Assembly: GCA_012031335.1 (NCBI GenBank) | Contig: JAAUTT010000033.1 | Location: 1-13,899 of the forward strand | DNA length: 13,899 nucleotides | Direction: 5' to 3' | DNA from: Bacteroidales bacterium | GTDB lineage: Bacteria; Bacteroidota; Bacteroidia; Bacteroidales; JAAUTT01 | Shown: positions 1 through 6,713 of the stretch, one piece after another | Layout of the letters: every line of letters begins with the position of its first letter | How positions within the stretch are numbered: the first letter of the stretch is position 1 | Position numbers and translations under genes: made by a program | The notes under the pieces: generated by a model | Seen by the model: the letters and a program-made list of their open reading frames with translations, nothing else | Database searches by the model: none | What the model was told of the DNA's origin: nothing

Positions 1-72
1 AACTCTGTTAAGGAGGTCGCAAAAATATTCAAAACTCATCCCGCTACCATTTATCGATTTCTTACGAAATAG
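1..72 (+). CDS. Serine recombinase/resolvase, C-terminal end only (partial)
   Basis: The frame is open from the window edge to a TAG at 70-72 and encodes the last 23 residues, SVKEVAKIFKTHPATIYRFL plus TK after an initial N. This is the helix-turn-helix that ends Tn3-type resolvases and Hin-like DNA invertases (V-x-E-[IV]-A-x-x-F-x-x-x-x-x-T-[IV]-Y-R). Family knowledge: the catalytic serine domain lies upstream, outside the window, and the HTH binds the res or inversion site. The stop lies 16 bases before a Tn3-type terminal repeat, which suggests a tnpR-like gene near one end of a transposon. Whether the full gene is a resolvase or an invertase cannot be told from this tail. Confidence 0.75.
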   Translation, partial: NSVKEVAKIFKTHPATIYRFLTK

Positions 73-88
73 AATTTGATAAATTCAC

Positions 89-126
89 GCTAACGTACAC
101 TAACTTCCGTTTCGTGAGCCGACCCC
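89..126 (-). repeat. Tn3-family (Tn21-like) 38-bp terminal inverted repeat
   Basis: Read on the minus strand from 126, the sequence begins GGGGTCGGCTCACGAAACGG and continues to an inner ACGTTAGC. It aligns over 38 bp with the Tn3/Tn21 class of ends as I remember them: outer GGGGTC, central CTCA and AACGGAA blocks, inner ACGYTA. The outer GGGG (123-126) marks the transposon boundary, so the transposon lies to the left. The five bases after it (127-131, AAAAA) would be the expected 5-bp target duplication, but the other end is outside the window. Confidence 0.75.
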
Positions 127-274
127 AAAAAGTAAATTTTTAAGAAAAATTGCTGGTCAACCAGAGGAGGGAACACCTGAAACACATGAAAGTTTTATAA
201 AACGATTTTATAAAAATGTAATTGGTAATATTAAAGTTCCTCCAAAAAGTTCTAAGCTTCTACAAAATAAATAA
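127..274 (+). pseudogene. 3' stub of a gene cut by the Tn3-like insertion
   Basis: The frame containing codon 128-130 is open from inside the terminal repeat to TAA at 272-274 and has no start codon. It reads roughly KSKFLRKIAGQPEEGTPETH, then a basic tail ending KLLQNK. The mix of residues looks like real protein rather than random frame, and it begins exactly where the transposon end stops. The simplest reading is that the transposon inserted into a gene and only about 48 C-terminal codons remain here. I do not recognise the family. Confidence 0.4.
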
Positions 275-288
275 TCTCATTAAACCCA
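275..288 (+). repeat. Recurrent intergenic motif, copy 1 (TCTCATTAAACCCA)
   Basis: This copy sits 15 bases before the ATG of the FGE-like gene. It differs from copies 2 and 3 by two bases (TT for CC). Confidence 0.45.
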
Positions 289-303
289 GTTAAAATCAAA
301 TAA

Positions 304-1383
304 ATGCATATGAAAAATGTGAAGAGATTTATTGCGGTTATTATTTTCAGCATTACAGCTCTTTTTTCCTATGGACAGAAATCAATCAAAATTCCAAGTT
401 TTACCTTCATAAATGACTCCTCATTAGATTACAACATTTATATATCAGAAAAACCTGTTACGAATTTAGATTATTTAACATACTTATGTTGGCTAAATTA
501 TGTTTTTTCCGACTATCCTGGAGTTCTTGCCAATGCTTTTCCTTCGCTTGATTATAATTCTCTTTCGCCTTCAGAACTGGAGGGTTTAGATAATTTCAAA
601 ACACAATTTAAAAAATTGATGACGCTTAGTAATTTGAAAAGCCCGAATTATCTGTTTGACCACAAACACCTCAATTATCCTGTCCTCGGACTTTCATTGA
701 AACAGATCCAAGATTTCGCCAGATGGCTAACAGATAGGTACAATGAATATAACGCCATAAAACAAGGCATTTTGGAATGGGATCCAAATCAAAAAGGCTT
801 TGAGAACTTTTCAACTGAATCATATCTAAATGGCCAATACGAGGGTTTGGTTAGGAGAAACATAAAAGATAAAACAACCAAACAATTCCGGCTGATAATT
901 TGGTCTGATAATTATTTTATCCCAAATTTTAGACTTCCAACAAACTACGAAGTATCAATTGTTAATTCAAGAATTGAATACAAAGAATATGAAAGTTTTG
1001 TATTTATAAAACCTTGGACTAAATTGTATATTGAGGCAAAGGAGGGTCTTACCATAAAATTTGGCGGGAGATCCGACGTTCTGTTTGAGAATTACCAACC
1101 TGAATATTCCACATTACCATCAATCCCTGATATATTAAAAGAATACTATTTTTCATGTTCTGCCACAAATAATCAAAAAAGTCTTAAAGCTATTTATCAA
1201 TGTTTAGGACAGCAAATTGTAGATAAAAGTATGGTTACGAAAGCGGAGAAGGATTCATTAGGGCATTTCCCATTTTTAATAATTGGCTCACAAAATCAAA
1301 CCCCGATTTATGCTACCCCACCAAAGGAAAGTGGATTCCAGCCATCAACTGGCTTTAGGCTTGTTGTAAACGTAATGAAATAA
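304..1383 (+). CDS. Exported GldK/FGE-like (sulfatase-modifying-factor superfamily) protein, diverged
   Basis: The protein has 359 aa. Residues 1-25 look like a Sec signal peptide (basic KNVKR, hydrophobic stretch, likely cut near SYG-Q), with no lipobox Cys. Three hallmarks of the formylglycine-generating-enzyme/GldK fold remain: an EKPVTNLDYLTYL segment (about 49-61), the NYPVLGLSLKQIQDFARWL segment (about 124-142), FRLPTNYE (209-216), and a closing TGFRLV (349-354). The usual E-W-E-Y-A after RLPT and the RGGSW/CRxxxR catalytic region are not seen, so formylglycine synthesis is unlikely; a structural or gliding/secretion-related role is possible by analogy with GldJ/GldK. ATG at 304 and ATG at 310 are both possible starts; the second gives a cleaner signal peptide. 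It lies between two copies of a short intergenic motif. Confidence 0.7.
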   Translation: MHMKNVKRFIAVIIFSITALFSYGQKSIKIPSFTFINDSSLDYNIYISEKPVTNLDYLTYLCWLNYVFSDYPGVLANAFPSLDYNSLSPSELEGLDNFKTQFKKLMTLSNLKSPNYLFDHKHLNYPVLGLSLKQIQDFARWLTDRYNEYNAIKQGILEWDPNQKGFENFSTESYLNGQYEGLVRRNIKDKTTKQFRLIIWSDNYFIPNFRLPTNYEVSIVNSRIEYKEYESFVFIKPWTKLYIEAKEGLTIKFGGRSDVLFENYQPEYSTLPSIPDILKEYYFSCSATNNQKSLKAIYQCLGQQIVDKSMVTKAEKDSLGHFPFLIIGSQNQTPIYATPPKESGFQPSTGFRLVVNVMK

Positions 1384-1410
1384 ATTGGATGAAATCTCTT
1401 AAGCTTTCCC

Positions 1411-1427
1411 TTGTCTCACCAAACCCA
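1411..1427 (+). repeat. Recurrent intergenic motif, copy 2 (TTGTCTCACCAAACCCA)
   Basis: This copy sits 16 bases before the ATG of the 84-aa gene, at nearly the same distance as copy 1 from its gene. It could be a promoter-proximal element or a unit boundary. Confidence 0.55.
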
Positions 1428-1443
1428 TTTAATACTATAAGTT

Positions 1444-1698
1444 ATGTATTTAATAAAAGAAATATCAGAATTAGCCGATGAATTAAAGGAGAAATATCCG
1501 AAGATGACAGAGTTTGAAGCATTGCAAATAGCTTCAAAAGTGCAATATAATCGTATTCTATCTGACGCCTTATTTCCACATACTAATGCTCCCGGAACTT
1601 TTGAGGCAATCGCAATTCAGATGGGATATTCTCATAAACTTAATGCGGGTACTATACCAGATGCTTTAAATGAGATTGCTGAATCAATTAAGGGATAG
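1444..1698 (+). CDS. Small helical hypothetical protein, possible antitoxin
   Basis: The protein has 84 aa, is acidic and predicted helical, with the segment ELADELKEKYPKMTEFEALQ near the N-terminus (about 9-28). I do not recognise a named family, but it resembles small Bacteroidota proteins of the form (L-A-x-E-L-x-x-K-Y-P-K-x-[TS]-x-x-x-A-L-x-I-A). It ends 31 bases before the start of a PIN-like gene in the same direction. That spacing and size fit an antitoxin upstream of its toxin, which is inference only. No DNA-binding motif is obvious. The gene is intact, although its partner is split by the IS21 element. Confidence 0.55.
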   Translation: MYLIKEISELADELKEKYPKMTEFEALQIASKVQYNRILSDALFPHTNAPGTFEAIAIQMGYSHKLNAGTIPDALNEIAESIKG

Positions 1699-1765
1699 AC
1701 ACCCTTTGATAATATAATATTATGCAATTATGAATGCTGTAAAAATCTACTGTGAAATTAATTCA

Positions 1766-1771
1766 ATTGGG
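1766..1771. repeat. Target-site duplication ATTGGG, left copy
   Basis: ATTGGG directly precedes the TGG that opens the IS21 element. The identical hexamer follows its closing CCA at 4407-4412. Two further bases (CA) match on both sides, but on the right they belong to the element end. The length fits the 4-8 bp duplications known for IS21-family elements. Confidence 0.85.
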
Positions 1772-1964
1772 TGGATAATCCGGATCATATTGACCCCACC
1801 TTCCAATTTCAAATCCAGTAATATTTCATATTGGTTTTGGAAAAACAATCTGACATTCCGGCGGATGTTGCCCCCCCTTTTTGGAACAAAAAGCAATTTT
1901 ATTCCGGAGCATGTTGACCCCACCCCGAGGTAGGATCAAATTATTCCGGAGCATATTGACCCCC
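1772..1964 (+). repeat. IS21 left-end multiple terminal repeats (four copies)
   Basis: Copies of the pattern ATTCCGGnnNATRTTGACCCC occur at about 1777-1797, 1855-1876 (degenerate, GTTGCCCCCC), 1901-1922 and 1943-1964. Family knowledge: IS21 ends carry several such repeats that the IstA transposase binds. The last two copies are almost identical (ATTCCGGAGCATRTTGACCC). Confidence 0.85.
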
Positions 1965-2032
1965 TTGTTCAAGAATTAGCAATAGGTTTTGGTTCTTTGG
2001 CAGTTTTTAACAACCGCTAAAAAGATCGTGTA

Positions 2033-3613
2033 ATGGCCGGAAAACCAAAACCAATGAGCAAAATAAAACAACTAATACAATTACACGAACAGGGCAAAGG
2101 TATCAAATTCATTGCCCGTGCACTAGGTATAAGCAAGAACACGGTAAAAGCCTACCTGGAAAAAGTTGCCACATCAAAGTTGGATGTTGAAGCTTTGATG
2201 AAGCTAGAAGACCCTATTCTGGAAGGGGAATTCCATGCAGGAAATCCGGCTTATAAAGATGAACGTTATGAACACTTCATCGGAAAACTGGATTATTTTG
2301 TAAAGGAACTTGGGCGGCGAGGTGTCACAAAATGGTTATTGTGGCAGGAATACCGCCAGGAGTACCCCAGGGGATATGGCCATTCACAGTTCTTTTTTCA
2401 TTTATCGCAACAACTGTTAGCCCGGCATCCGAGCATGGTACTGGAGCATCGTGCCGGGGAAAAACTCTTCTTAGATTTTGCAGGCAAACCCTTATCTTAT
2501 GTTGATAAAGACACCGGAGAAATTATCAATTGCCAGGTATTTGTGGCATGCTTGCCCTACTCTGATTATAGCTTTGCCATTGCAGTAAAAAGCCAGTGTG
2601 TGGAAGATTTTCTTTATGCCCTGAGCTGTTGTTTTGCCGATCTTGGAGGTGTCCCCAAAGTACTGGTGCCCGACAATTTAAAATCGGCCATCATCAAAGC
2701 CAGCAGATATGAACCGGATATTAATGGTGCACTCGATGACTTTGCCAATCATTACCAAACAACCGTGGTGCCGGCCAGGGTTCGTAAACCCAAAGATAAA
2801 GCACTGGTCGAAAACCAGGTAAAACTGATCTACACCAGGGTATATGCAAAAATACGTAACCAGCATTTTTTTGATCTTGCAAGCCTCAACCATGCCATCC
2901 GCGAAAAGATCAGAGATCACAATCAAACACGGATGCAACAAAAGCCTTATTGTCGCCAGGAACGTTTTTTGGCCGATGAACGGCATTTACTCTCCCCATT
3001 GCCCGAACAACCTTTTGAGCTTAAATATTACAGGGAGCTCAAGGTGGCAAAAAATAACCATATCTATTTAGCCCAGGACAAGCATTACTATAGCGTTCCC
3101 TACGCTTATACCGGGTCAATGGTAAAGGTGATTTACACCCGTTCAATGGTACACATTTATGCCAAATGTCAGCAAGTAGCTTTACATGTGAGGAACTATA
3201 AAATGGGCGGGTATACCTTCGAAAAGGAGCATTTATCATCCCATCACCAACATTACCTGGACCGCAGCCCCGGTTACTATATCGAGAAAGCCAAAGGACG
3301 GTCCGAACCACTTTATCAACTGGTACAACTCATGTTTGGGCAGAAATGCTATCCCGAGCAACTTTACCGCTCGTGCGACGGATTGCTTTCCCTTGAACGG
3401 AAAACCAACCCGGATACCTTTGCAAAAGCTTGTCAAATAGCCATTGAAAATCAAAACTACTCCTATAAGTTTTTGGAAAACATCCTTAAAAACAATATGG
3501 TTTTCGAGCAGAAAACAAAGCAGGATAAACATCTTCCAGATCATCCAAATACACGGGGGAAGGAACATTACACACAATTAATCTTAAATCTTCATACAAA
3601 TGACACAAATTGA
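2033..3613 (+). CDS. istA: IS21-family transposase IstA
   Basis: The protein has 526 aa, the usual size for IstA. A helix-turn-helix lies at about 20-42 (IKFIARALGISKNTVKAYL). The DDE catalytic triad is visible as D148 in KLFLDFAGKPL, D214 in VLVPDNLKSAI and E260 in KDKALVENQVKL, with the spacing expected of the rve integrase core. A basic C-terminal region follows. IstA recognises the terminal repeats and catalyses cut-and-paste or copy-out transposition with IstB. ATG at 2033 is the first start after the left-end repeats; the stop overlaps the start of istB by 14 bases, so the two are translationally coupled. Confidence 0.95.
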   Translation: MAGKPKPMSKIKQLIQLHEQGKGIKFIARALGISKNTVKAYLEKVATSKLDVEALMKLEDPILEGEFHAGNPAYKDERYEHFIGKLDYFVKELGRRGVTKWLLWQEYRQEYPRGYGHSQFFFHLSQQLLARHPSMVLEHRAGEKLFLDFAGKPLSYVDKDTGEIINCQVFVACLPYSDYSFAIAVKSQCVEDFLYALSCCFADLGGVPKVLVPDNLKSAIIKASRYEPDINGALDDFANHYQTTVVPARVRKPKDKALVENQVKLIYTRVYAKIRNQHFFDLASLNHAIREKIRDHNQTRMQQKPYCRQERFLADERHLLSPLPEQPFELKYYRELKVAKNNHIYLAQDKHYYSVPYAYTGSMVKVIYTRSMVHIYAKCQQVALHVRNYKMGGYTFEKEHLSSHHQHYLDRSPGYYIEKAKGRSEPLYQLVQLMFGQKCYPEQLYRSCDGLLSLERKTNPDTFAKACQIAIENQNYSYKFLENILKNNMVFEQKTKQDKHLPDHPNTRGKEHYTQLILNLHTNDTN

Positions 3614-4319
3614 AACACAATTAAACCACCTACGCTTACATGGCATGGGGCGCAGTTGGCAAGCCCTACTGGAAACCAGAAGGCATCATGAACTCACTTT
3701 AAGTGAAGGACTGGAATTACTCCTTCAGGCAGAAGAGCAAGAGCGAAAAAACAAACGCTTCGACCGCCTCAATAAAAATGCCCGCTTCCGGTATCAAGCA
3801 TCTGTGGAAGAGCTTCAATATGAATCCTCCAGGGGACTCGACAAATCCCTTATATCAACACTTGCAACGGGCGATTATCTCTCAAAGGGAGAAACAGTGC
3901 TGATCACCGGCGCTACCGGATGCGGTAAAAGCTTTTTAGCTTCGGCGCTGGGGCATCAGGCTTGTTCTCAAGGTTATAAAGTGGTGTATTATAATCTTCA
4001 AAAGCTTTTGTTAAAAGCAAAAATGTCGCGACTTGATGGAACTATAATTAGGTTTTTTGATGCCATAGCCAAATCTGATTTACTTATCCTCGACGATTTT
4101 GGATTAACACATCTGGACCAGCAGCAACAGCTGGACCTGATGGAAATAGTTGAAGACAGACATGGAAAATCGGCTACAGTTATTGCCAGTCAATTGCCTG
4201 TAACAAACTGGTACGATGTGATTGGAGAAGAAACCATTGCAGATGCAATCCTGGACCGCTTGGTACATCTTTCGTATAGAATTGAATTAAAAGGTGAAAG
4301 TTTAAGAAAAAAGAGGTAA
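3600..4319 (+). CDS. istB: IS21-family helper ATPase IstB
   Basis: The protein has 239 aa with the AAA+ layout of IstB/DnaC-like ATPases. An N-terminal helical domain (1-90) is followed by Walker A GATGCGKS at 104-111 and Walker B LLILDDFGL at 161-169. The sensor-like segment ATVIASQLPVTNWYDVIGEE and the terminal ILDRLVHLSYRIELKGESLR are diagnostic of IstB. Family knowledge: IstB oligomerises on target DNA and stimulates IstA, and it is required for efficient transposition. The start overlaps istA in another frame. The protein is full length with all motifs present. Confidence 0.95.
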   Translation: MTQIETQLNHLRLHGMGRSWQALLETRRHHELTLSEGLELLLQAEEQERKNKRFDRLNKNARFRYQASVEELQYESSRGLDKSLISTLATGDYLSKGETVLITGATGCGKSFLASALGHQACSQGYKVVYYNLQKLLLKAKMSRLDGTIIRFFDAIAKSDLLILDDFGLTHLDQQQQLDLMEIVEDRHGKSATVIASQLPVTNWYDVIGEETIADAILDRLVHLSYRIELKGESLRKKR

Positions 4320-4351
4320 AATTGTCAGTCATATACGTTCTTTAAATCAAA

Positions 4352-4364
4352 ACCCCAAAGGGGT
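4352..4364 (+). terminator. Short GC hairpin after istB
   Basis: ACCCC (4352-4356) and GGGGT (4360-4364) form a 5-bp stem around AAA. No U-run follows, and the right arm is also part of a terminal repeat, so a terminator role is only a possibility. Confidence 0.25.
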
Positions 4365-4406
4365 CAACATGGCCGGAATAGGGGGTCAATATCACCGGAA
4401 TATCCA
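4360..4406 (-). repeat. IS21 right-end terminal repeats (two copies)
   Basis: Two inverted copies of the left-end repeat lie at 4360-4380 (GGGGTCAACATGGCCGGAAT) and 4381-4402 (GGGGGTCAATATCACCGGAA). They finish in TATCCA at 4401-4406, the mirror of the left TGGATA. This defines the right boundary. Confidence 0.85.
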
Positions 4407-4412
4407 ATTGGG
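4407..4412. repeat. Target-site duplication ATTGGG, right copy
   Basis: This hexamer is identical to 1766-1771. It restores the PIN-like reading frame when one copy is removed together with the element. Confidence 0.85.
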
Positions 4413-4812
4413 AATGTAAATTTTCTTAGAAATCGGTATAGCATAGAATTTATTTATTTCCCGTATGACATTTCTACTACCAGGAAAATGAATAAGTCAA
4501 TGAAACCATCTGGGATTACAGCTGATACGACAATGATAACAACCGATTCAACTGCCTTAATTTCTGATACGGAGACATCTCCAATATTTGGTGAAATACT
4601 AAAAATTATAGGTCGGGTGAATAAAGCAGATATAAAACATGTAGATAACGCATATAAAGAAAATTGTAAGATTTTTATTACTAATGACAGGAATGATATT
4701 ATATCTAAAAAAGAAAAACTTCAAGAATTAACTGGAATGAAATTTTTTCATAGTGATGATTTAATTGCAATTGAACAATGCATAAAATCTATGTTTAACT
4801 GAACTCAATGCC

Positions 4813-5154
4813 ATGGAAAATAATTACCCTACTCAAAACGAAATTAAAATTGAATGGAAAAAAATTCATTCTACAATTTTAATTTTAGTAACTGTCATTG
4901 TAATTGGATATTTAACATATGAAATAATGTATAAAACAGTCTCGCTTACAAAGTATCTGACCGTGGCAGGTCTTTACATTGATATAATTGGAGTCATAAT
5001 TGCTTCATTGAAAACTCCCTATTATGGATCTTTTATGGATGGAGGAAAAATAGAAATATTGCGTCAGAAAGTTGAAAATAAAAGCTTCAAAAAAGGAATG
5101 TACTTAATTGCAATTGGGATGGTTTTCCAAATGACAGGTACTTTACTACAATGA
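4813..5154 (+). CDS. Small membrane protein with three predicted transmembrane helices
   Basis: The protein has 113 aa. Hydrophobic stretches lie at about 21-40 (TILILVTVIVIGYLTYEI), 49-66 (TVAGLYIDIIGVIIAS) and 96-112 (LIAIGMVFQMTGTLLQ). They are separated by a polar loop with GGKIEILRQKVENKSFKK. The G-L-x-x-D-I-I-G-x-I-I-A and L-I-x-I-G-x-x-x-Q-x-x-G-T patterns recur in small uncharacterised bacterial membrane proteins; no function is known to me. It starts 10 bases after the stop of the PIN-like gene, so it was probably co-transcribed with the 84-aa gene and the PIN gene before the IS21 insertion. Confidence 0.65.
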   Translation: MENNYPTQNEIKIEWKKIHSTILILVTVIVIGYLTYEIMYKTVSLTKYLTVAGLYIDIIGVIIASLKTPYYGSFMDGGKIEILRQKVENKSFKKGMYLIAIGMVFQMTGTLLQ

Positions 5155-5160
5155 TATTTA

Positions 5161-5175
5161 GTCTCACCAAACCCA
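5161..5175 (+). repeat. Recurrent intergenic motif, copy 3 (GTCTCACCAAACCCA)
   Basis: This copy begins 6 bases after the stop of the membrane-protein gene and is identical over 15 bases to copy 2. No gene starts just downstream on the plus strand. Confidence 0.55.
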
Positions 5176-5206
5176 TATTTAAAATTGTCCCTACGGTAGC
5201 GATAAT

Positions 5207-5224
5207 CTTGTCTCACAAAACCCA
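5207..5224 (+). repeat. Recurrent intergenic motif, copy 4 (CTTGTCTCACAAAACCCA)
   Basis: This copy has one mismatch to the core and lies 49 bases after copy 3, with a near-palindrome CTACGGTAG (about 5191-5199) between them. The rest of 5225-5311 is AT-rich and holds nothing I can identify. Confidence 0.5.
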
Positions 5225-5311
5225 AAACTTGTGGTAATGTGTTCTAAAACTAATGTCCTCAAATGAAAATTACCTCAAAATTTATAATATATTATGAAAC
5301 ATTAAAATGAA

Positions 5312-6713
5312 TTAAGACTGTAAGTTCAGAATATCGATAATTATATCTTCCTTTTTAGATATTAAATCTTCAGTTGTATATGTAATGAAATAATCTAAAT
5401 TTTCATTGGACTGAACTGTTGCCTTAGAAGCATCAATACTTTTACCATCTACATCGATAAAAAAGTCATTTTGATTTATTGATTTTAATTTTGGAGTGCA
5501 TTTAAGACATAAAATGCTATTCTCTCCATATTTTTTGGTTAAAGCCCCTTTTTGTAATTTAGAATAAATTCCCATCCTATTTGCACTACTTATGTTATCA
5601 AAGTGCGCTTCTTTAAATTCAAAATAAGTTTTCCATATAGCTATTAATTTGTGGCTTCTTGATAGATATTCTTCAATCTTTAAATCACTTAGACTAAATT
5701 GTTTTATTGTATGAATAATATCATCATCAGTTGGCAGAAAATAAGTGGTATTATTAAAAATTTGTGGTTCAGAAAATGATTGAATAGAAAATATTTTATT
5801 GCAGAACTCGCCCTTTGAATCAGTATTTATTTTTTCAACAATTCTACTTAACAAGTACTGCTCATAATTAACCTTATGATGCGAATATACCCATTTATAT
5901 AAAAAATTCCTACCTTGACTTATGTTCCCTAAAACACTCAAAACATTTTTTTTAAACATTATTTTAGGAATACCTTGTGAATCAGGTTTTATCATAATTG
6001 AAGAAAGCAGTCTCGCATAATCAATATCAACATTACTTACACCTGAAGCCCACGAATCTCTTTGAATATAATCTAAAGTATCAACATCAATCCCACTACC
6101 ATTAAGTAATGAAATTAATTTATTCTCAAATTTTTTATCTAAATCAGAATCATTTTCATATTTACACCCAAGAATCATTCTAGCAGCCAGCTGGGGAGAA
6201 GCATTATTACTTTTAATTTGATTACTAAAATTAGCAAGTAAAATTATAGCTGAAATTAATTCATGCGCAGCAGGCGAAGCTGACACAAAATCATCGTGGA
6301 AAAACCTATCATCTGCAAAATACTCAGCTAATTTATCATTAATTTCTTTCTCTTTATTGTAGGTATAATAATGTTCAAAAGTATGCGAAAAAGGAGAATG
6401 ACCACAATCATGCAATAAACACGCTATTTCAAAAGTATTTTTATAAAATACCCATTGATCCTCATTGAAATCAAAAAAAACTTGCGGAATTTTTTTTAAG
6501 ATTTTGAAATGCTGTTTGTCCTAAATGATAGACTCCAATGGAATGAGCAAATCTATCATGATGAGCAGAAGGATATAGAACTCTCATGCTTGTTTGCTCA
6601 ATCCTTCTTAGTCTTTGAAATATTTTTGTATCAATAAAATCAATACAATATTTGTCAGGAATATTTATATAACCATAAATAGGGTCTCTGAATATTTTAT
6701 CCTTCTCACTCAA
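5312..6713 (-). pseudogene. HD-domain phosphohydrolase (COG1078/dNTPase-like), frameshifted
   Basis: Two adjacent frames together make a 466-aa protein of the HD phosphohydrolase type. The N-terminal part (6713-6471) has FRDPIYGYINIPD, QRLRRIEQTSMRVLYPSAHH and RFAHSIGVYHLG, supplying the first metal His. The second part (to 5312) has LLHDCGHSPFSHTFEH, the HD motif, and GIDVDTLDYIQRDSWASGVS, supplying the final metal Asp region. One surplus base in the T8 run on the minus strand (plus-strand 6473-6480) causes the break; reading seven Ts gives ASFFDFNEDQWVFYKNTFEI directly into LLHDCGH. Family members hydrolyse dNTPs or other nucleotides. The start is TTG at 6713, overlapping the preceding gene by TTGA, so translation is coupled. 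Confidence 0.75.

Larger units (their letters stand above)
1772..4406 (+). mobile_element. Complete IS21-family insertion sequence, 2635 bp
   Basis: The element runs from TGGATAATCCGGATCATATT to the complementary end ...CCGGAATATCCA and has the TG...CA termini of the family. It holds istA and istB, overlapping by 14 bases, and is flanked by ATTGGG on both sides. Four transposase-binding-type repeats lie at the left end and two at the right end. Both genes are uninterrupted, so the copy appears intact and possibly recent. Its base composition is visibly less AT-rich than the genes around it. Confidence 0.92.
1730..4802 (+). pseudogene. PIN-like nuclease gene split by the IS21 element
   Basis: The 5' part is 1730-1771 (MNAVKIYCEINSIG) and the 3' part resumes at 4413 after the duplicated ATTGGG (4407-4412). 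Removing the element and one target copy leaves a single uninterrupted frame of 143 codons ending in TGA at 4800-4802. KIYCEINSI resembles the first PIN strand (IYxDTN, here with Glu for Asp). The C-terminal ADIKHVDNAYKENCKIFITN followed by DRNDI resembles the D-x-x-H ... [FI]-x-T-N-D motif of PIN ribonucleases. Family knowledge: many small PIN proteins are VapC-like toxins cleaving RNA. The 3' part contains an ATG at 4488 (104 codons) but lacks the first strand, so activity is doubtful. The left part reads into the IS end and stops at 1933. Confidence 0.65.

Noticed and set aside
1730..1933. A 67-codon frame starting at 1730 as a separate gene
   Set aside because: Only the first 14 codons belong to a gene (the PIN-like 5' end); the rest is IS21 terminal-repeat DNA read through by chance.
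2678..3577. Several minus-strand frames of 90-113 codons inside istA
   Set aside because: They lie fully within the confident transposase gene and their proteins have no recognisable features.
5161..5224. Integron attC site
   Set aside because: The repeated motif suggests unit boundaries, but I could not find paired GTTRRRY/RYYYAAC core sites around it, so I report only a repeat.
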